The notes: generated by a model from the letters alone, not told the origin. A stretch of 64,000 nt of DNA from CAVQBJ01 sp963710725 (GCA_963710725.1 CAVQBJ010000001.1:682001-746000), one strand, 5' to 3'; positions 49,070 to 58,108 are shown, counted from the first letter of the stretch. Made by a program: numbers and translations.

Positions 49070-50138
49070 TCTCGGCGTCGCCGTCGCCGTCGCCGTCGCG
49101 GCGCAGACGTTCGCGCACACGCCGCCAGGCGCGCCCGCCGCGACGGGCCAGGTAGCGGCTCGTCGGCCTCGTCGCGCGAGCGTAGGCCGTCCAGCGGACG
49201 TAGTCGCGCTCAGAGGTGGCGAACTTCTCCTTCCACTCGGCGCGATCGCCGAGCAGCTCGTACGCGGCCAGCCCGAGCTCGAAGCAACGCTCGATCGCCC
49301 TCAGGTGCAGGACCAGCCCGGGCGCGAGGCGGCGATGGCGCTCGTCGAAGGCGATCTTCAGCTGCCACAGGCGGTTGTCGTGCAGCAGGCAGAGCGCGAA
49401 GGCGATCATCTCGCCGTCGAGCGCGAGGCTCGAGACGCGCAGCTCGCCCCGGGCCTGGAACGCCTCGGCCACGCCGCGGTAGAACGCGGCCGTCGCGGGG
49501 GAGGAGGCGATCGCCGTCCCCTCGCGCCCCTTCCAGCCGGCCGCCTCGATCGCCAGCCCGGCCTCGATCGCGGTGACGAGCTCGACCGGCGCCTCCACGA
49601 GGCGCAGCTCGACGTCGTGCTCGCGCTGCATCTTGCGCTCCAGACGCTCGATCGGTGTGCGCCAGCGGGGGCGCGTGAGCTCGCGCCAGGCGGCGAACGT
49701 GCCGACCGTGTCGACGATCGGCGAGGTCGTGTGCGGCGTGTGCAGCGAGCGCCAGCCGGGGTGGGGCTCGGTGATGAGCGGGTGCTCGCGGGGCAGCATC
49801 GGCAGTACGAGCACGCCGTCGCTCGCGCGCAACGCGGCGCCGACGACGGCCTCCAGGCCCGGTCGGTCGGCCGCGAGCGGACGGAAGCAGGGCGTCTCGG
49901 CGTTGGCCATCGCCCGCACGCCGTCCGTGGTCCCCACCAGCGGCAGACCCCCCACGAGCCGCTCCTCGCGCCAGGCCAGGCAGACACGAACCGGAGCGTC
50001 GGGGGCGAAGGCGCCGCGCCACGCCGACAGCCAGGCCGCGGTCATGAAGGGGTCCCCGCCGCCCGCGAGCGAGTCCCACGCCGGCGCCAGCTCGGCGAGG
50101 CGGCCGACGTCGGCGACCCACTCGATGCGCTCGCTCAC
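49053..50138 (-). CDS. GNAT acyltransferase of the CelD/BcsL (Acetyltransf_6) type
   Basis: A 361-residue two-lobed GNAT-fold protein. The first lobe has ELAPAWDSLAGGGDPFMTAAWLSAWRGAFA, the common CelD opening. The second lobe carries LVEAPVELVTAIEAGLAIEAAGWKGREG and FYRGVAEAFQARGELRVSSLALDGEMIAFALCLLHDNRLWQLKIAFDERHRRLAPGLVL, read in parts, which matches acetyl-CoA-binding strands. Members acylate polysaccharide or sugar precursors. A basic Arg-rich C-terminus could touch the membrane. The GTG at 50138 overlaps the TGA of its paralogue (GTGA). It overlaps the convergent methyltransferase by 17 bp. Confidence 0.82.
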   Translation of the reverse strand: MSERIEWVADVGRLAELAPAWDSLAGGGDPFMTAAWLSAWRGAFAPDAPVRVCLAWREERLVGGLPLVGTTDGVRAMANAETPCFRPLAADRPGLEAVVGAALRASDGVLVLPMLPREHPLITEPHPGWRSLHTPHTTSPIVDTVGTFAAWRELTRPRWRTPIERLERKMQREHDVELRLVEAPVELVTAIEAGLAIEAAGWKGREGTAIASSPATAAFYRGVAEAFQARGELRVSSLALDGEMIAFALCLLHDNRLWQLKIAFDERHRRLAPGLVLHLRAIERCFELGLAAYELLGDRAEWKEKFATSERDYVRWTAYARATRPTSRYLARRGGRAWRRVRERLRRDGDGDGDAETTPRP

Positions 50139-51253
50139 ACCGACGCCCCCGCCGATAGGCGGTCGCGGGCCCGTCGCAGGCGCTCCGCGAGCGGGGCGCG
50201 CACGCCGCGGCGCATCCCCGCCGCCCATACGAGCTCGCGCGCGCCGGTGCTGAGCGCCCGCTTGTACGGCGCGTCGGGGGCGAGCATGTCGTACGCGTCG
50301 ACACCCAGCTCGAGGCAGGCGCGCATGCACTCGACGTGCGTCACGTACCCGGGCTTGCAGCGGTTGTCGCGCGCCGCCGCGAGCCCGCCCTGCCAGAAGA
50401 GCATGTCGGGGCCGTCGCGCACCGCGTACAGGCAGCCGAGCGTCTCGTCGCCGGCGCGGGTGCGGAAGAGGAGGACGTCTCCGCACGCGAACAGCCGCGA
50501 CATCAGCTCGCGGGCGAACCCCAGGCGCCGCGGGCTCGCGAAGGCGCCCGGCTCGCCGGCGGCCCGCCAGCGGTCCTGGTGCAGTGCGACGAGCTCCTCG
50601 AAGATCTCCTCGGCCTCGGCGGGCGTGCCGGCCACCTGCGAGCTCACCGGCCCGTAGATGCGGACGCTGCGCCGGACGTGGTAGCGGGTGCTCTTGGGCA
50701 GCACCGCGAGGACATCGCGGCCCGCCTCGCGGACGGCACGCAGGTCGACGAACGGGCTCGGCAGCGGATGCGGCGCGAGCGAGTCGTCGGCGGCCGCGAA
50801 GGCGGCGTAGTGGTCGGGGCGGAAGCCGTCGAGGCGCAGCTCGGAGAACCCGCGCTCGCGGCGCAGGCGCCCGAGCAGCGCGGCGGCCGCGTCGGCCAGG
50901 TCGCCGTCTCGGCACAGGAGCCCGTTGCGTTCGACGGCCACCTCCTCCTCCTGGGGGCCGCCGGCGGTCCCGAGGTGGAGGGTCCGCAGCGTGAGGCGGC
51001 TGCGCCGCACGTGGCCGCTCACGAGCAGGGCGGCGGCGCATGGCTGCTCGCCGCGGCTCACGATCGCGAAGCGGTGGGGCAGCGAGCCGCCGTAGTGCGT
51101 CAGCCACGTGTCGGTCCAGGCCCAGCGGCAGACGATCGGAACGCTCGGGTTGTCGTGCTCGAGCTTGGCCCATATCGCTCCCGCGCGGTCGCGCTCGGAG
51201 GCCGCGAGCAGCTCGACGTGCAGCGGACCGTCGTGGCTGCCCGTCCGCGTCAT
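50135..51253 (-). CDS. GNAT acyltransferase of the CelD/BcsL type (paralogue of the next gene)
   Basis: A 372-residue protein of the same two-lobed family as 49053-50138. Motifs: NPSVPIVCRWAWTDTWLTHYGGSLPHRFAIV, FSELRLDGFRPDHY, STRYHVRRSVRIYG, the long helix IFEELVALHQDRWRAAGEPGAFAS in two parts, and CKPGYVTHVECMRACLELGVDAYDML. It is tandem and translationally coupled to the paralogue, suggesting they act together or successively on one acceptor. ATG 51253 has TATCGT 9 nt upstream. The divergent neighbour is a polysaccharide deacetylase, which would create the free amine that an N-acyltransferase could re-acylate (inference). Confidence 0.82.
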   Translation of the reverse strand: MTRTGSHDGPLHVELLAASERDRAGAIWAKLEHDNPSVPIVCRWAWTDTWLTHYGGSLPHRFAIVSRGEQPCAAALLVSGHVRRSRLTLRTLHLGTAGGPQEEEVAVERNGLLCRDGDLADAAAALLGRLRRERGFSELRLDGFRPDHYAAFAAADDSLAPHPLPSPFVDLRAVREAGRDVLAVLPKSTRYHVRRSVRIYGPVSSQVAGTPAEAEEIFEELVALHQDRWRAAGEPGAFASPRRLGFARELMSRLFACGDVLLFRTRAGDETLGCLYAVRDGPDMLFWQGGLAAARDNRCKPGYVTHVECMRACLELGVDAYDMLAPDAPYKRALSTGARELVWAAGMRRGVRAPLAERLRRARDRLSAGASV

Positions 51254-51262
51254 CGCCGCTGA

Positions 51263-51268
51263 ACGATA
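51263..51268 (-). promoter_or_regulatory. Candidate -10 box TATCGT, 9 nt from start 51253
   Basis: Minus strand TATCGT in the 41-bp divergent gap; no Shine-Dalgarno is seen before the ATG. Confidence 0.4.
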
Positions 51269-51282
51269 GCCGTGGCCCGGAC

Positions 51283-51288
51283 TATCCT
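51283..51288 (+). promoter_or_regulatory. Candidate -10 box TATCCT, leaderless start at 51295
   Basis: TATCCT ends 6 nt before GTG 51295, so transcription would begin at the start codon itself. CTGAAC at 51259-51264 is a weak -35 candidate with an 18-bp spacer. Confidence 0.45.
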
Positions 51289-51294
51289 CACGGC

Positions 51295-52326
51295 GTGCCT
51301 CTCGGCTCCGAGCAGCTGCGGCTCCGCGATCGCGCCGCGACGGCTCTCGAGGCCACCGGGCTCGGCGCGCTCGTGCGCCGTGTGGGGGCGTGGCGTGGCC
51401 TGCTCGTCCTCAACTACCACCAGGTGGCCAACGACGCCGCCGGCCTCATCGACCCGAGCCTGTGGAGCGCGACCCAGGATCAGCTCGACGAGCACCTGCG
51501 GTTCCTCAAGCGCCATCTCGACGTCGTTGGTCCCGAGGCAGTCGCCGCCGGTCCGCCCCGCCGCGCGCAGGTGATGCTCACCTTCGACGACGGCTACCGC
51601 GACAACCACGACCTCGCCCTGCCCGTCCTGCGCGAGCACGGCGTCACGGCCGCATTCTTCGTCACCACGGGCTTCATCGACGAGCCCCGGCTGCCCTGGT
51701 GGGGCGAGCTGCAGGCGATGCTCGAGGCCACCGAGGCCGACACGCTGCGCCTCGACGGCTGGCCCCAGCCGCCGGGCGCCGCTGCGCCGGGGGCGCTCGC
51801 CCTCGATGGCTCGCGGGTCGTGCTCGAGCGGTTGCGCGCCACCTACGAGGCGGTGGCGCCGCGCGACCAGGAGGCGTTCCTCGACGATCTGGCGGCCGCC
51901 CTCGCCGTGCCGCGGGCCCGCGAGCGCGCCGCGTCGCTGTGGATGACCTGGGAGATGGTGCGCGCCCTGCGCGACGCCGGCATGGCCATCGGCGGGCACA
52001 CGGTCGGCCATCCGCGGCTGGCCGACCTCGAGGCCGCCGATCAGGCCGGCGAGGTCAACGGCGGGCTGGAGCGCCTCGAGGTGGAGCTCGGCCGGCGTCC
52101 CGAGCTGTTCAGCTACCCCTACGGCGGTCGCGACGCCTTCGACGCCCGCACCGTCGCCGTGCTGCGCGAGGCCGGCGTCCGCTTCGCCTTCAGCTACTAC
52201 GGCGGCTACAACACGGACGCGTCCTGGGACCCCTACGATCTGAGGCGGGTCTCGGCGACCGCGACCGCGACGGCGGCTCGGCGGCGCGCGACGGCCACGC
52301 TGCCGCGCCTGTTCGCGCGCTGGTGA
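51295..52326 (+). CDS. Polysaccharide deacetylase (NodB/CE4 family)
   Basis: A 343-residue protein that probably removes N-acetyl groups from a surface polysaccharide or precursor. CE4 motif 1 is LTFDDGYRD (Asp-Asp), motif 2 is GGHTVGHPRLADL (His-x3-His, metal ligands) and motif 3 includes FSYPYGGRDAFD. An N-terminal LVLNYHQVANDAA is the usual first strand of the intracellular/short-anchor branch; there is no signal peptide. GTG 51295 is chosen for the promoter position; longer in-frame starts run through the divergent gene. Confidence 0.92.
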   Translation: MPLGSEQLRLRDRAATALEATGLGALVRRVGAWRGLLVLNYHQVANDAAGLIDPSLWSATQDQLDEHLRFLKRHLDVVGPEAVAAGPPRRAQVMLTFDDGYRDNHDLALPVLREHGVTAAFFVTTGFIDEPRLPWWGELQAMLEATEADTLRLDGWPQPPGAAAPGALALDGSRVVLERLRATYEAVAPRDQEAFLDDLAAALAVPRARERAASLWMTWEMVRALRDAGMAIGGHTVGHPRLADLEAADQAGEVNGGLERLEVELGRRPELFSYPYGGRDAFDARTVAVLREAGVRFAFSYYGGYNTDASWDPYDLRRVSATATATAARRRATATLPRLFARW

Positions 52327-52351
52327 ACCGCCCCCGACCTCAAGGCCGATC

Positions 52352-52429
52352 GTGCTCGCGCCGAAGGCAATCCGTGTGGTGATGAAGACCCCGCCCGTGC
52401 TCATCAACCGACCGACGGAGGCGCCGTGA
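52352..52429 (+). CDS. Possible 25-residue mini-gene ahead of the GT2 gene
   Basis: A frame from GTG 52352 (or ATG 52382, product MKTPPVLINRPTEAP) ends in a TGA that overlaps the GTG of the GT2 gene at 52426 (GTGA). It fills most of the 99-bp gap and resembles the mini-frames at 38883 and 44210 in length, though its start does not overlap the upstream stop. Possible leader peptide; chance is not excluded. Confidence 0.25.
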   Translation: MLAPKAIRVVMKTPPVLINRPTEAP

Positions 52430-53532
52430 GGCGCCTCGTCGCGGCCAGCTTCTGGCTGAGCGCGGCTGCGGCCGGCTGGGTGCTCGGCGGCTACCCCGCC
52501 TACCTCGCCCTGCGCCCGGCGCGGCGCGGGGGGATCGGAAAGGGGGCCCCCGGCGACGTCGAGCCGACCGTCTCGATCGTCGTTCCGACCTACCGCGAGT
52601 TCGACACGATGCCCGACAAGGTGCGCGCCCTCGCCCGGCTCGACTACCCGCGCGAGCGCGTGCAGGTGATCGTGGCCGTCGATGGCGACCCCGACCTCGC
52701 CGAGGCGGCCCGCGCCGCCGATCCGGCGGCCGAGATCGTGCTCCTGCCCCGCCGCAGCGGCAAGGCGGCGGCGATCAACGAGGCGCTCGGGCGTGCCCGC
52801 GGCGAGATCCTCGTATTGACCGACGCCAATAACCTGCTCGCGCCCGGCAGCGTGCGCGCGGCGGCAGCCCACTTCGCCGATCCGCAGGTGTGGGCGGTGG
52901 CCGGGCAGCGCGAGGAGTCCGGCAGCGCCTACGACCGCTACGAGGACCTCGTGCGGCGCCTCGAGGCGCGCTCCGGCAGCGTCGCGGCCATGTCGGGGGA
53001 CTTCATCGCCGTGCGCGCCGAGCGCATGCCGCCGCTGCCGCTGGGGATCGTCAACGAGGACCTGTGGCTGCTGCTCGCGCTCGTGCGCGCCGGCGGCCGC
53101 GTGACCTACGAACCCCGCGCCTCTTCGCTCGAGCCCGCTCTCTCGACCGCCGCCGAGGTCACGCGCCGCTCGCGCATCGGCGCCGGCCGGCTCATGCTGG
53201 CCTCCGAGCTGCGGGGCCTGCCGCCCGGCTACGCCGGGCGGGTGCTCTCGCACAAGTACGGACGCCTCGCCCTGCCGTTCCTCATGATCGCCGCGCTGCT
53301 GTCGTCGCTGCGGCTGCGCGCGAGCGAGCCCTACCGGGCCGCCGCGGCCGCCCAGCTCGGCCTCTACGGCCTCGCGCTGCTGGCGATCGCCGGCGTCGAG
53401 CCGCCGGGCCGCGCCGGCCTGCCGAGCCGCGCCGCGCGCCAGCTCGTCGTCGGTAACGCGGCCGTGGCGATCGGCGTCGTGCGCGCCCTGCGCGGCCGCC
53501 AGGACGCCCGCTGGGACGCGGTGCGGTCGTGA
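52426..53532 (+). CDS. Membrane-bound GT2 glycosyltransferase
   Basis: A 368-residue protein: N-terminal membrane helix (SFWLSAAAAGWVLGGYPAYLAL), GT-A domain with VSIVVPTYREFDTMPDKVRAL, VIVAVDGDPDLAEA, GEILVLTDANNLLAPGSV (D-x-N instead of the usual D-x-D) and GIVNEDLWLLLALVRAGGRVTYEP (acidic motif of processive enzymes), then two or three C-terminal helices. It lacks the Q-x-x-R-W motif of synthases such as cellulose synthase and ends in a similar RRSRIGAGR, so it may be a non-processive relative. The GTG overlaps a mini-frame stop; its own stop overlaps the flippase GTG (GTGA). Confidence 0.88.
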   Translation: MRRLVAASFWLSAAAAGWVLGGYPAYLALRPARRGGIGKGAPGDVEPTVSIVVPTYREFDTMPDKVRALARLDYPRERVQVIVAVDGDPDLAEAARAADPAAEIVLLPRRSGKAAAINEALGRARGEILVLTDANNLLAPGSVRAAAAHFADPQVWAVAGQREESGSAYDRYEDLVRRLEARSGSVAAMSGDFIAVRAERMPPLPLGIVNEDLWLLLALVRAGGRVTYEPRASSLEPALSTAAEVTRRSRIGAGRLMLASELRGLPPGYAGRVLSHKYGRLALPFLMIAALLSSLRLRASEPYRAAAAAQLGLYGLALLAIAGVEPPGRAGLPSRAARQLVVGNAAVAIGVVRALRGRQDARWDAVRS

Positions 53533-54995
53533 GCGAATGGGGCAACAAGATGCGCGGCGGCCTCAAGTGGTCGATGGTCGGCTACGGCGTCAGCCGCCTC
53601 TCGACGCTCATCACCACGATCGTCCTCGCCCGCATCCTCGTCCCGGCGCAGTTCGGCGTCGTGGCCGCAGTGCTTGTCTTCCTGTCCCTCATCGAGCTCG
53701 GCAGCGACCTGGGCATGAACGCAACGGTCGTCTATGAGCAGAAGCATCACGACGACTCGCGGCTCAACGTCGCCTTCACGATGAACCTCCTGTTCGCGAT
53801 CGCCCTCGCCGTCGCCGGCTACCTGCTCGCGCCGTACATCGCGGCGCTGTTCGAGCTCGACTCCCACGTCGGCCTGTTCCGCCTCGCGCCGGTCAGCATC
53901 GTCTTCACCGCGCTCGGCAACATCCACGACGCGCTGCTGCTGCGCGAGATGGACTTCCGCCAGCGGATCAAGCCGATGATGGTCAAGTCGCTCGTGCGCA
54001 GCGTCGTGGCGATCGTGCTCGCGCTCAACGGCTACGGGGCCGCCTCGATGGTCATCGGCTACCTCGCCGGCTCGCTGGCCTGGAGCGCCGCGCAGTGGGT
54101 GATCACCCACTACCGCCCGCGCCTCGTCATCGACTGGGCGGTGGCCCGCAGCATGGCCGCCTACGGCGGCGCCGCGGCCGCGCTGGAGGTGCTCGCGGTC
54201 GTCGGCGCCCGCATCGACCAGGTCGTCGTCGGACGCATCCTCGGGGTGCGCGCGCTCGGCCTCTACACGATCGCCTACCGCATCCCCGAGACCGCGATCG
54301 ACACCGTCTCCTGGACGGTGTCGATCGTCGCCTTCCCGGGGCTGGCGCTGCTGCGCACGAGCGAGGAGCGCGAGATGGGCTCGGCGGCGCTCGCCGTGCT
54401 GCGCTTCCAGGCCCTCTACGCCCTGCCGCTCGCCGCGGGCCTGGCAGTCCTCGCCTCGCCACTCATCGTCGTGCTGTTCGGAGCGAACTGGGCGGCGGCC
54501 GGGCCGGTGATGAGCGCGGTATGCGTGATGTCGGGCGTGGCGGCGGTCGTCGCGCCGCTCGGCGACGTGTTCAAGGCGCTCGGCCGCCAGCGCGTCCTCG
54601 TCGTCTACGCGCTCGCCCAGTTCCCGATCTACATCGGCCTGATGGTGTGGGCCGCGCCGCACGGCATCGTCACCGTCGCCTGGGTGCGAGCCGGGGCGCA
54701 GATGCTGAGCGCGATCCCGATGCTCACGATGGTCATGCGGGCGGCGAAGGTCCGCCTGTGGCAGGTCATCGTCGCGCTGCGGCCGGCGGTGGCCGGGACG
54801 CTCGGCGTCGTCGCCGGCGCGGGCGCCGTACGCCTCGCCTGGCCGGCCCTCGCCTTCGGCCCGCTGCTCGCCGGCAGCGCGGCCGGGATCGCCGGCGCCG
54901 CGCTCGCACTGCGGGTGCTCGCGCCGGGCACGCTGAGCGAGCTGTGGCGCCAGCTGCCGATCCCCTCCCGCGCGTCGGCCGCCGTAGCCGGGTGA
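53529..54995 (+). CDS. Wzx-type polysaccharide flippase
   Basis: A 488-residue polytopic protein with 12-14 helices of the MOP superfamily (RfbX/Wzx, WzxC-like branch). Seen: GGLKWSMVGYGVSRLSTLITTIVLARIL at the N-terminus, LVPAQFGVVAAVLVFLSLIELGSDLGMNATVVY, and GARIDQVVVGRILGVRALGLYTIAYRIPE with IVAFPGLALL, all usual for WzxC/lipopolysaccharide-biosynthesis flippases. It should move lipid-linked repeat units to the outer face. It is coupled at both ends: its start overlaps the GT2 stop and its stop overlaps the GT4 start (both GTGA). Confidence 0.93.
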   Translation: MSEWGNKMRGGLKWSMVGYGVSRLSTLITTIVLARILVPAQFGVVAAVLVFLSLIELGSDLGMNATVVYEQKHHDDSRLNVAFTMNLLFAIALAVAGYLLAPYIAALFELDSHVGLFRLAPVSIVFTALGNIHDALLLREMDFRQRIKPMMVKSLVRSVVAIVLALNGYGAASMVIGYLAGSLAWSAAQWVITHYRPRLVIDWAVARSMAAYGGAAAALEVLAVVGARIDQVVVGRILGVRALGLYTIAYRIPETAIDTVSWTVSIVAFPGLALLRTSEEREMGSAALAVLRFQALYALPLAAGLAVLASPLIVVLFGANWAAAGPVMSAVCVMSGVAAVVAPLGDVFKALGRQRVLVVYALAQFPIYIGLMVWAAPHGIVTVAWVRAGAQMLSAIPMLTMVMRAAKVRLWQVIVALRPAVAGTLGVVAGAGAVRLAWPALAFGPLLAGSAAGIAGAALALRVLAPGTLSELWRQLPIPSRASAAVAG

Positions 54996-56125
54996 GCGCT
55001 CGCCTCCGCGTCCTGCACGTCGTCGACTCCCTCTGCCGCGGCGGGGCGGAGTCGATGCTCGCGGCGATCCTGCATGAGCTCGCCGGTCGGCCGCAGGTGA
55101 GCAGCGTCGTGCGGGCGGGACGGATCGAGGAGGCCGACCCGCAGCTCACGGCGTCGATCGCGCGCGACGCCGAGCAGCTGGCCTTCCTGCGCAGCGAGCA
55201 CGTCTATGACCCGCGCTTCGCGGCCGGGCTCGTGCGCGCGATCCGCCGTCACTCGATCGACGTCGTGCACTCGCATCTGGTGGTGGCCAGCGTCAATGCG
55301 CGCGTCGCGGCGCGGACGCTCGGCCGCCCGCACCTCACCTCGATCCACACGCTGCCCGGCTCCACGCTCACCGACACGCGCGCCTGGCTGCTCGCCGACC
55401 GGCTCACGGCGCCGCTGTCGCAGCTGTTCGTCGCGCCCTCGGCGCCGGTCGCCGAGGCCTGCGCCCGCCACTACCGCCTCGACCGTGAGCGCTTCCGGGT
55501 GATCCCCAACGCGCCCGCGGCCGCGCCGGTCGCCGGCGTCGACCGCGCCGCGGTGCGGGCCGAGCTGTTCGGGCCCGACAGCTGTCGGGCGCTGGTGCTC
55601 TGCGTTGCGCGACTGGTCCCGGGGAAGGGCATCGACGACCTCATCGATGCGGCGTCGGCGCTCGGCGAGGTCGTCGGTGGGCTGGGGTTCGCGGTGGCCG
55701 GATCGGGGCCGGAGGAAGCCCGCCTGCGCGAGGCGATCACGCGGCGCGGACTGGAGGATCGCGTCCGGCTGCTCGGTCAGCGCGACGACGTTGCCCGCCT
55801 GCTCGCCGCGGCCGACGTCTTCTGCCTTCCCTCCCATCACGAGGCGGCGCCGATCAGCCTGCTCGAGGCGATGAGCGCCGGATGCCCGTGCGTGGCCACG
55901 GCGGTGGGCGCGATCCCCGAGATGCTGGAGGCGGGGCGCTGCGGCCTCCTGACGGCGCCCGGAGACCCCGCGGCGATCGCCGCCGCGCTCGAGCGCGTGC
56001 TCACCGATCCGGCCCTGGCTCGTTCGCTTGCGGAGCGCTCACTGGACGCGGTGCGCCGGCACTACCGCATCGACGTCGTCACCGACCGCTACGTCGACCT
56101 GTACCGCGAGCTGGCGGCCGGTTGA
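54992..56125 (+). CDS. GT4-type glycosyltransferase
   Basis: A 377-residue GT-B enzyme: RVLHVVDSLCRGGAESMLAAILHELAG, HSIDVVHSHLVVASVNARVAAR, LVLCVARLVPGKGIDDLIDAASAL, FAVAGSGPEEARLREAI, and FCLPSHHEAAPISLLEAMSAGCPCVATAVGAIPEM with the E-x7-E site (EAAPISLLEAMSAG). It resembles WcaL/EpsF-type transferases. The GTG at 54992 overlaps the flippase stop. It converges with the deacetylase gene (13-bp gap). Confidence 0.92.
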   Translation: MSARLRVLHVVDSLCRGGAESMLAAILHELAGRPQVSSVVRAGRIEEADPQLTASIARDAEQLAFLRSEHVYDPRFAAGLVRAIRRHSIDVVHSHLVVASVNARVAARTLGRPHLTSIHTLPGSTLTDTRAWLLADRLTAPLSQLFVAPSAPVAEACARHYRLDRERFRVIPNAPAAAPVAGVDRAAVRAELFGPDSCRALVLCVARLVPGKGIDDLIDAASALGEVVGGLGFAVAGSGPEEARLREAITRRGLEDRVRLLGQRDDVARLLAAADVFCLPSHHEAAPISLLEAMSAGCPCVATAVGAIPEMLEAGRCGLLTAPGDPAAIAAALERVLTDPALARSLAERSLDAVRRHYRIDVVTDRYVDLYRELAAG

Positions 56126-56138
56126 GGCGCCGCGGGCG

Positions 56139-56903
56139 TCACGGCCGCGGCGGTGGAGCGGACGCCCCGCCGTCGAGCGACGCGCCGCGGCGGCGCAGGC
56201 GGCGCACGACCGGCGAGGCCTTCAGCGCGAAGCGACGCGAGCCGTCGCGCTGGTAGACGCCGACGCGCGGCCAGTCCAGCGGCGACGGCGGTCGCGTCGA
56301 TCCGATGGCGCCGCCCGCGTCGTAGCCGACGCGCCTCGTCATCTCCACGATGCGGCGGTCCATGTCCCCGTACGGGTAGGCGATCGACCGGCAGGCCCGG
56401 CCGAGCGCGCGCGAGACGGCGGCGCGGGAGTCGGCGAGCTCGGCGGCGAGGGCATCGTCGTCGGAGAGCGTCGTCAGGCGGGGATGCGAGCGGGTGTGCG
56501 AGCCGACCTCCCATCCGGCGTCGGCGAGCTGACCGAGCTCGTCCCAGCCGAGCGGCAGGAGCTCGCCGGCGTGGGGCCCGGAGAGCCATTCGTCGATGCC
56601 CGGCCAGGCCATCGGCGTCGCCTGTCCGGCGAAGTCGGTGGGCACGAAGATCGAGGCCACCACGCCGAGCTCGTCGAGCACCGGCCGCGCGAGCTCGAGC
56701 ACCGAGCGGTACGCATCGTCGAAGGTGACGGCGAGCGTCCGCGCCGACGGCGGATCGAGCACCGCGGCGGTGAACGTCGTCGCCGCGTAGCCGGCGCGCA
56801 GCAGGCGCGAGATCTGATCGAGCAGGCGCTCGGGCGGGATCGAGATGCTCGCCGGCCAGCGCTCGCTCACCCCGTGGTAGCAGAGGACGAGGGTGTCGCT
56901 CAC
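56139..56903 (-). CDS. Polysaccharide deacetylase (second of two)
   Basis: A 254-residue CE4/NodB protein: LVLCYHGVSERWPASI, motif 1 AVTFDDAYRSV, motif 2 GSHTRSHPRLTTL, then RSIAYPYGDMDRRIVEMTRRVGY. It has no signal peptide and is shorter than the deacetylase at 51295. The GTG at 56903 overlaps the stop of the upstream GT4 gene (GTGA), so deacetylation is tied to that transferase. Its target is probably an N-acetyl sugar in the same glycan. Confidence 0.9.
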   Translation of the reverse strand: MSDTLVLCYHGVSERWPASISIPPERLLDQISRLLRAGYAATTFTAAVLDPPSARTLAVTFDDAYRSVLELARPVLDELGVVASIFVPTDFAGQATPMAWPGIDEWLSGPHAGELLPLGWDELGQLADAGWEVGSHTRSHPRLTTLSDDDALAAELADSRAAVSRALGRACRSIAYPYGDMDRRIVEMTRRVGYDAGGAIGSTRPPSPLDWPRVGVYQRDGSRRFALKASPVVRRLRRRGASLDGGASAPPPRP

Positions 56904-58108
56904 GCTCGCTCCGTCCCGCGCCGCCCCGCGGCCGCGGCGAGGAAGGCCGCGGCGGCGGTGGACTCGCGCTCGACGGTGTGGCGAGCCGCGAGCTCGAGAC
57001 CGCGCACCACGAGCCGCTCGCGCAGCCCCGCGTCCGCCGCGACGCGCATCAGCGCATCCGCCGCCGCGCCGGCGTCACCGGGACCGATGAGCAGCGCGGC
57101 CTCCCCCGATGCCTCGGCGACGCCGCCCACGTCGGTGGCGACCACCGGCAGGCCCGCGGCGAACGCCTCGAAGAGAACCTGTGGGAGGCCCTCGGTCCAG
57201 CTGACGTGTAGGAGCGCGTGCGCGCCGCGGTAGAGCTCGAGCAGGCCGTCGTGCAGGGCCACGTGCCCCCGCAGCGCGACTCGATCGCCGAGCCCGAGCT
57301 CGGTGATCCGCTCGGCCAGGGCGCCGCGCAGCGGCCCATCGCCGCAGACCACCATGCGCCAGCGCTCGCGCGGGGCCAGGCGAGCGAAGGCGTCGGCGAG
57401 CAGCAGCGGGTTCTTCTCGCGGTCCAGCCGGCTGACCACGAGGACCTGCAGCTCGCCGTCGTAGCGGCGCTGCGCCGCCGCGTCGGGGCTGACGATGTCC
57501 GCGGCGTCCAGCAGCGAGACGGTCACGGCGAGCAGCGAGCGTGCGTGGCGGTAGCGCCGTGCGAGGTCGGGGCCGACGACGACGACCGGCCGGCGCCGCG
57601 CGAGCCCCCGGAAGCTCGCCTCCATCGCATCGGCCGCGAGGTGGACCGCGCGACGGGCGGGATGGCGGCTGCGGGCATAGGCCGGCAGGTGCTGGCGGAC
57701 GCCGAGCACGACCGGTGTTCGGGCGACGGTCGCGGTCGCCGCGATCGCCAGGGCGAGCGGGCCGGGACCGAACAGCCACAGGACGTCCACGTCTCGCAGC
57801 AGCTCCCGCACGCGGGCCAGGGTGGCCGGCAGCACCCGCGCCACGCCGAGCGCATCGGCCCCGCCGCGACGGTATTCGGGCAGCGCGACGAAGCGGACGC
57901 TCGGCGCGAGCGCGTAGTCCCCCCGGGCCGGGCCGCTCGCGAGCCGCCCGATGATCGTCAGCTCATCGAAGTGCTCGGCGACGCGGTTCAGGAACAGGAC
58001 GAATGAGCGCTCGGCGACGATCGCGTCCGCGACGCGCCAGTAGGCCTGGTCGAGATAGACCGCGACGCGCGGCCGGCGCGGCGGGCGGCTGGCGTCCGGG
58101 ACGGTCAC
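56900..58108 (-). CDS. GT4-type glycosyltransferase
   Basis: A 402-residue GT-B enzyme with an N-terminal VAVYLDQAYWRVADAIVAERSFVLFLNRVAEHFDEL and the C-terminal nucleotide-sugar domain VLVVSRLDREKNPLLLADAFARL, MVVCGDGPLRGALAERI, LHVSWTEGLPQVLFEAFAAGLPVVATDVGGVAEASG, where ETGL-type E-x7-E is EGLPQVLFEAFAAG. GTG 58108 overlaps the stop of the next upstream GT4 gene (GTGA), and its own stop overlaps the deacetylase start. This makes a three-gene coupled unit (58105-59286, 56900-58108, 56139-56903). Confidence 0.9.
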   Translation of the reverse strand: MTVPDASRPPRRPRVAVYLDQAYWRVADAIVAERSFVLFLNRVAEHFDELTIIGRLASGPARGDYALAPSVRFVALPEYRRGGADALGVARVLPATLARVRELLRDVDVLWLFGPGPLALAIAATATVARTPVVLGVRQHLPAYARSRHPARRAVHLAADAMEASFRGLARRRPVVVVGPDLARRYRHARSLLAVTVSLLDAADIVSPDAAAQRRYDGELQVLVVSRLDREKNPLLLADAFARLAPRERWRMVVCGDGPLRGALAERITELGLGDRVALRGHVALHDGLLELYRGAHALLHVSWTEGLPQVLFEAFAAGLPVVATDVGGVAEASGEAALLIGPGDAGAAADALMRVAADAGLRERLVVRGLELAARHTVERESTAAAAFLAAAAGRRGTERA

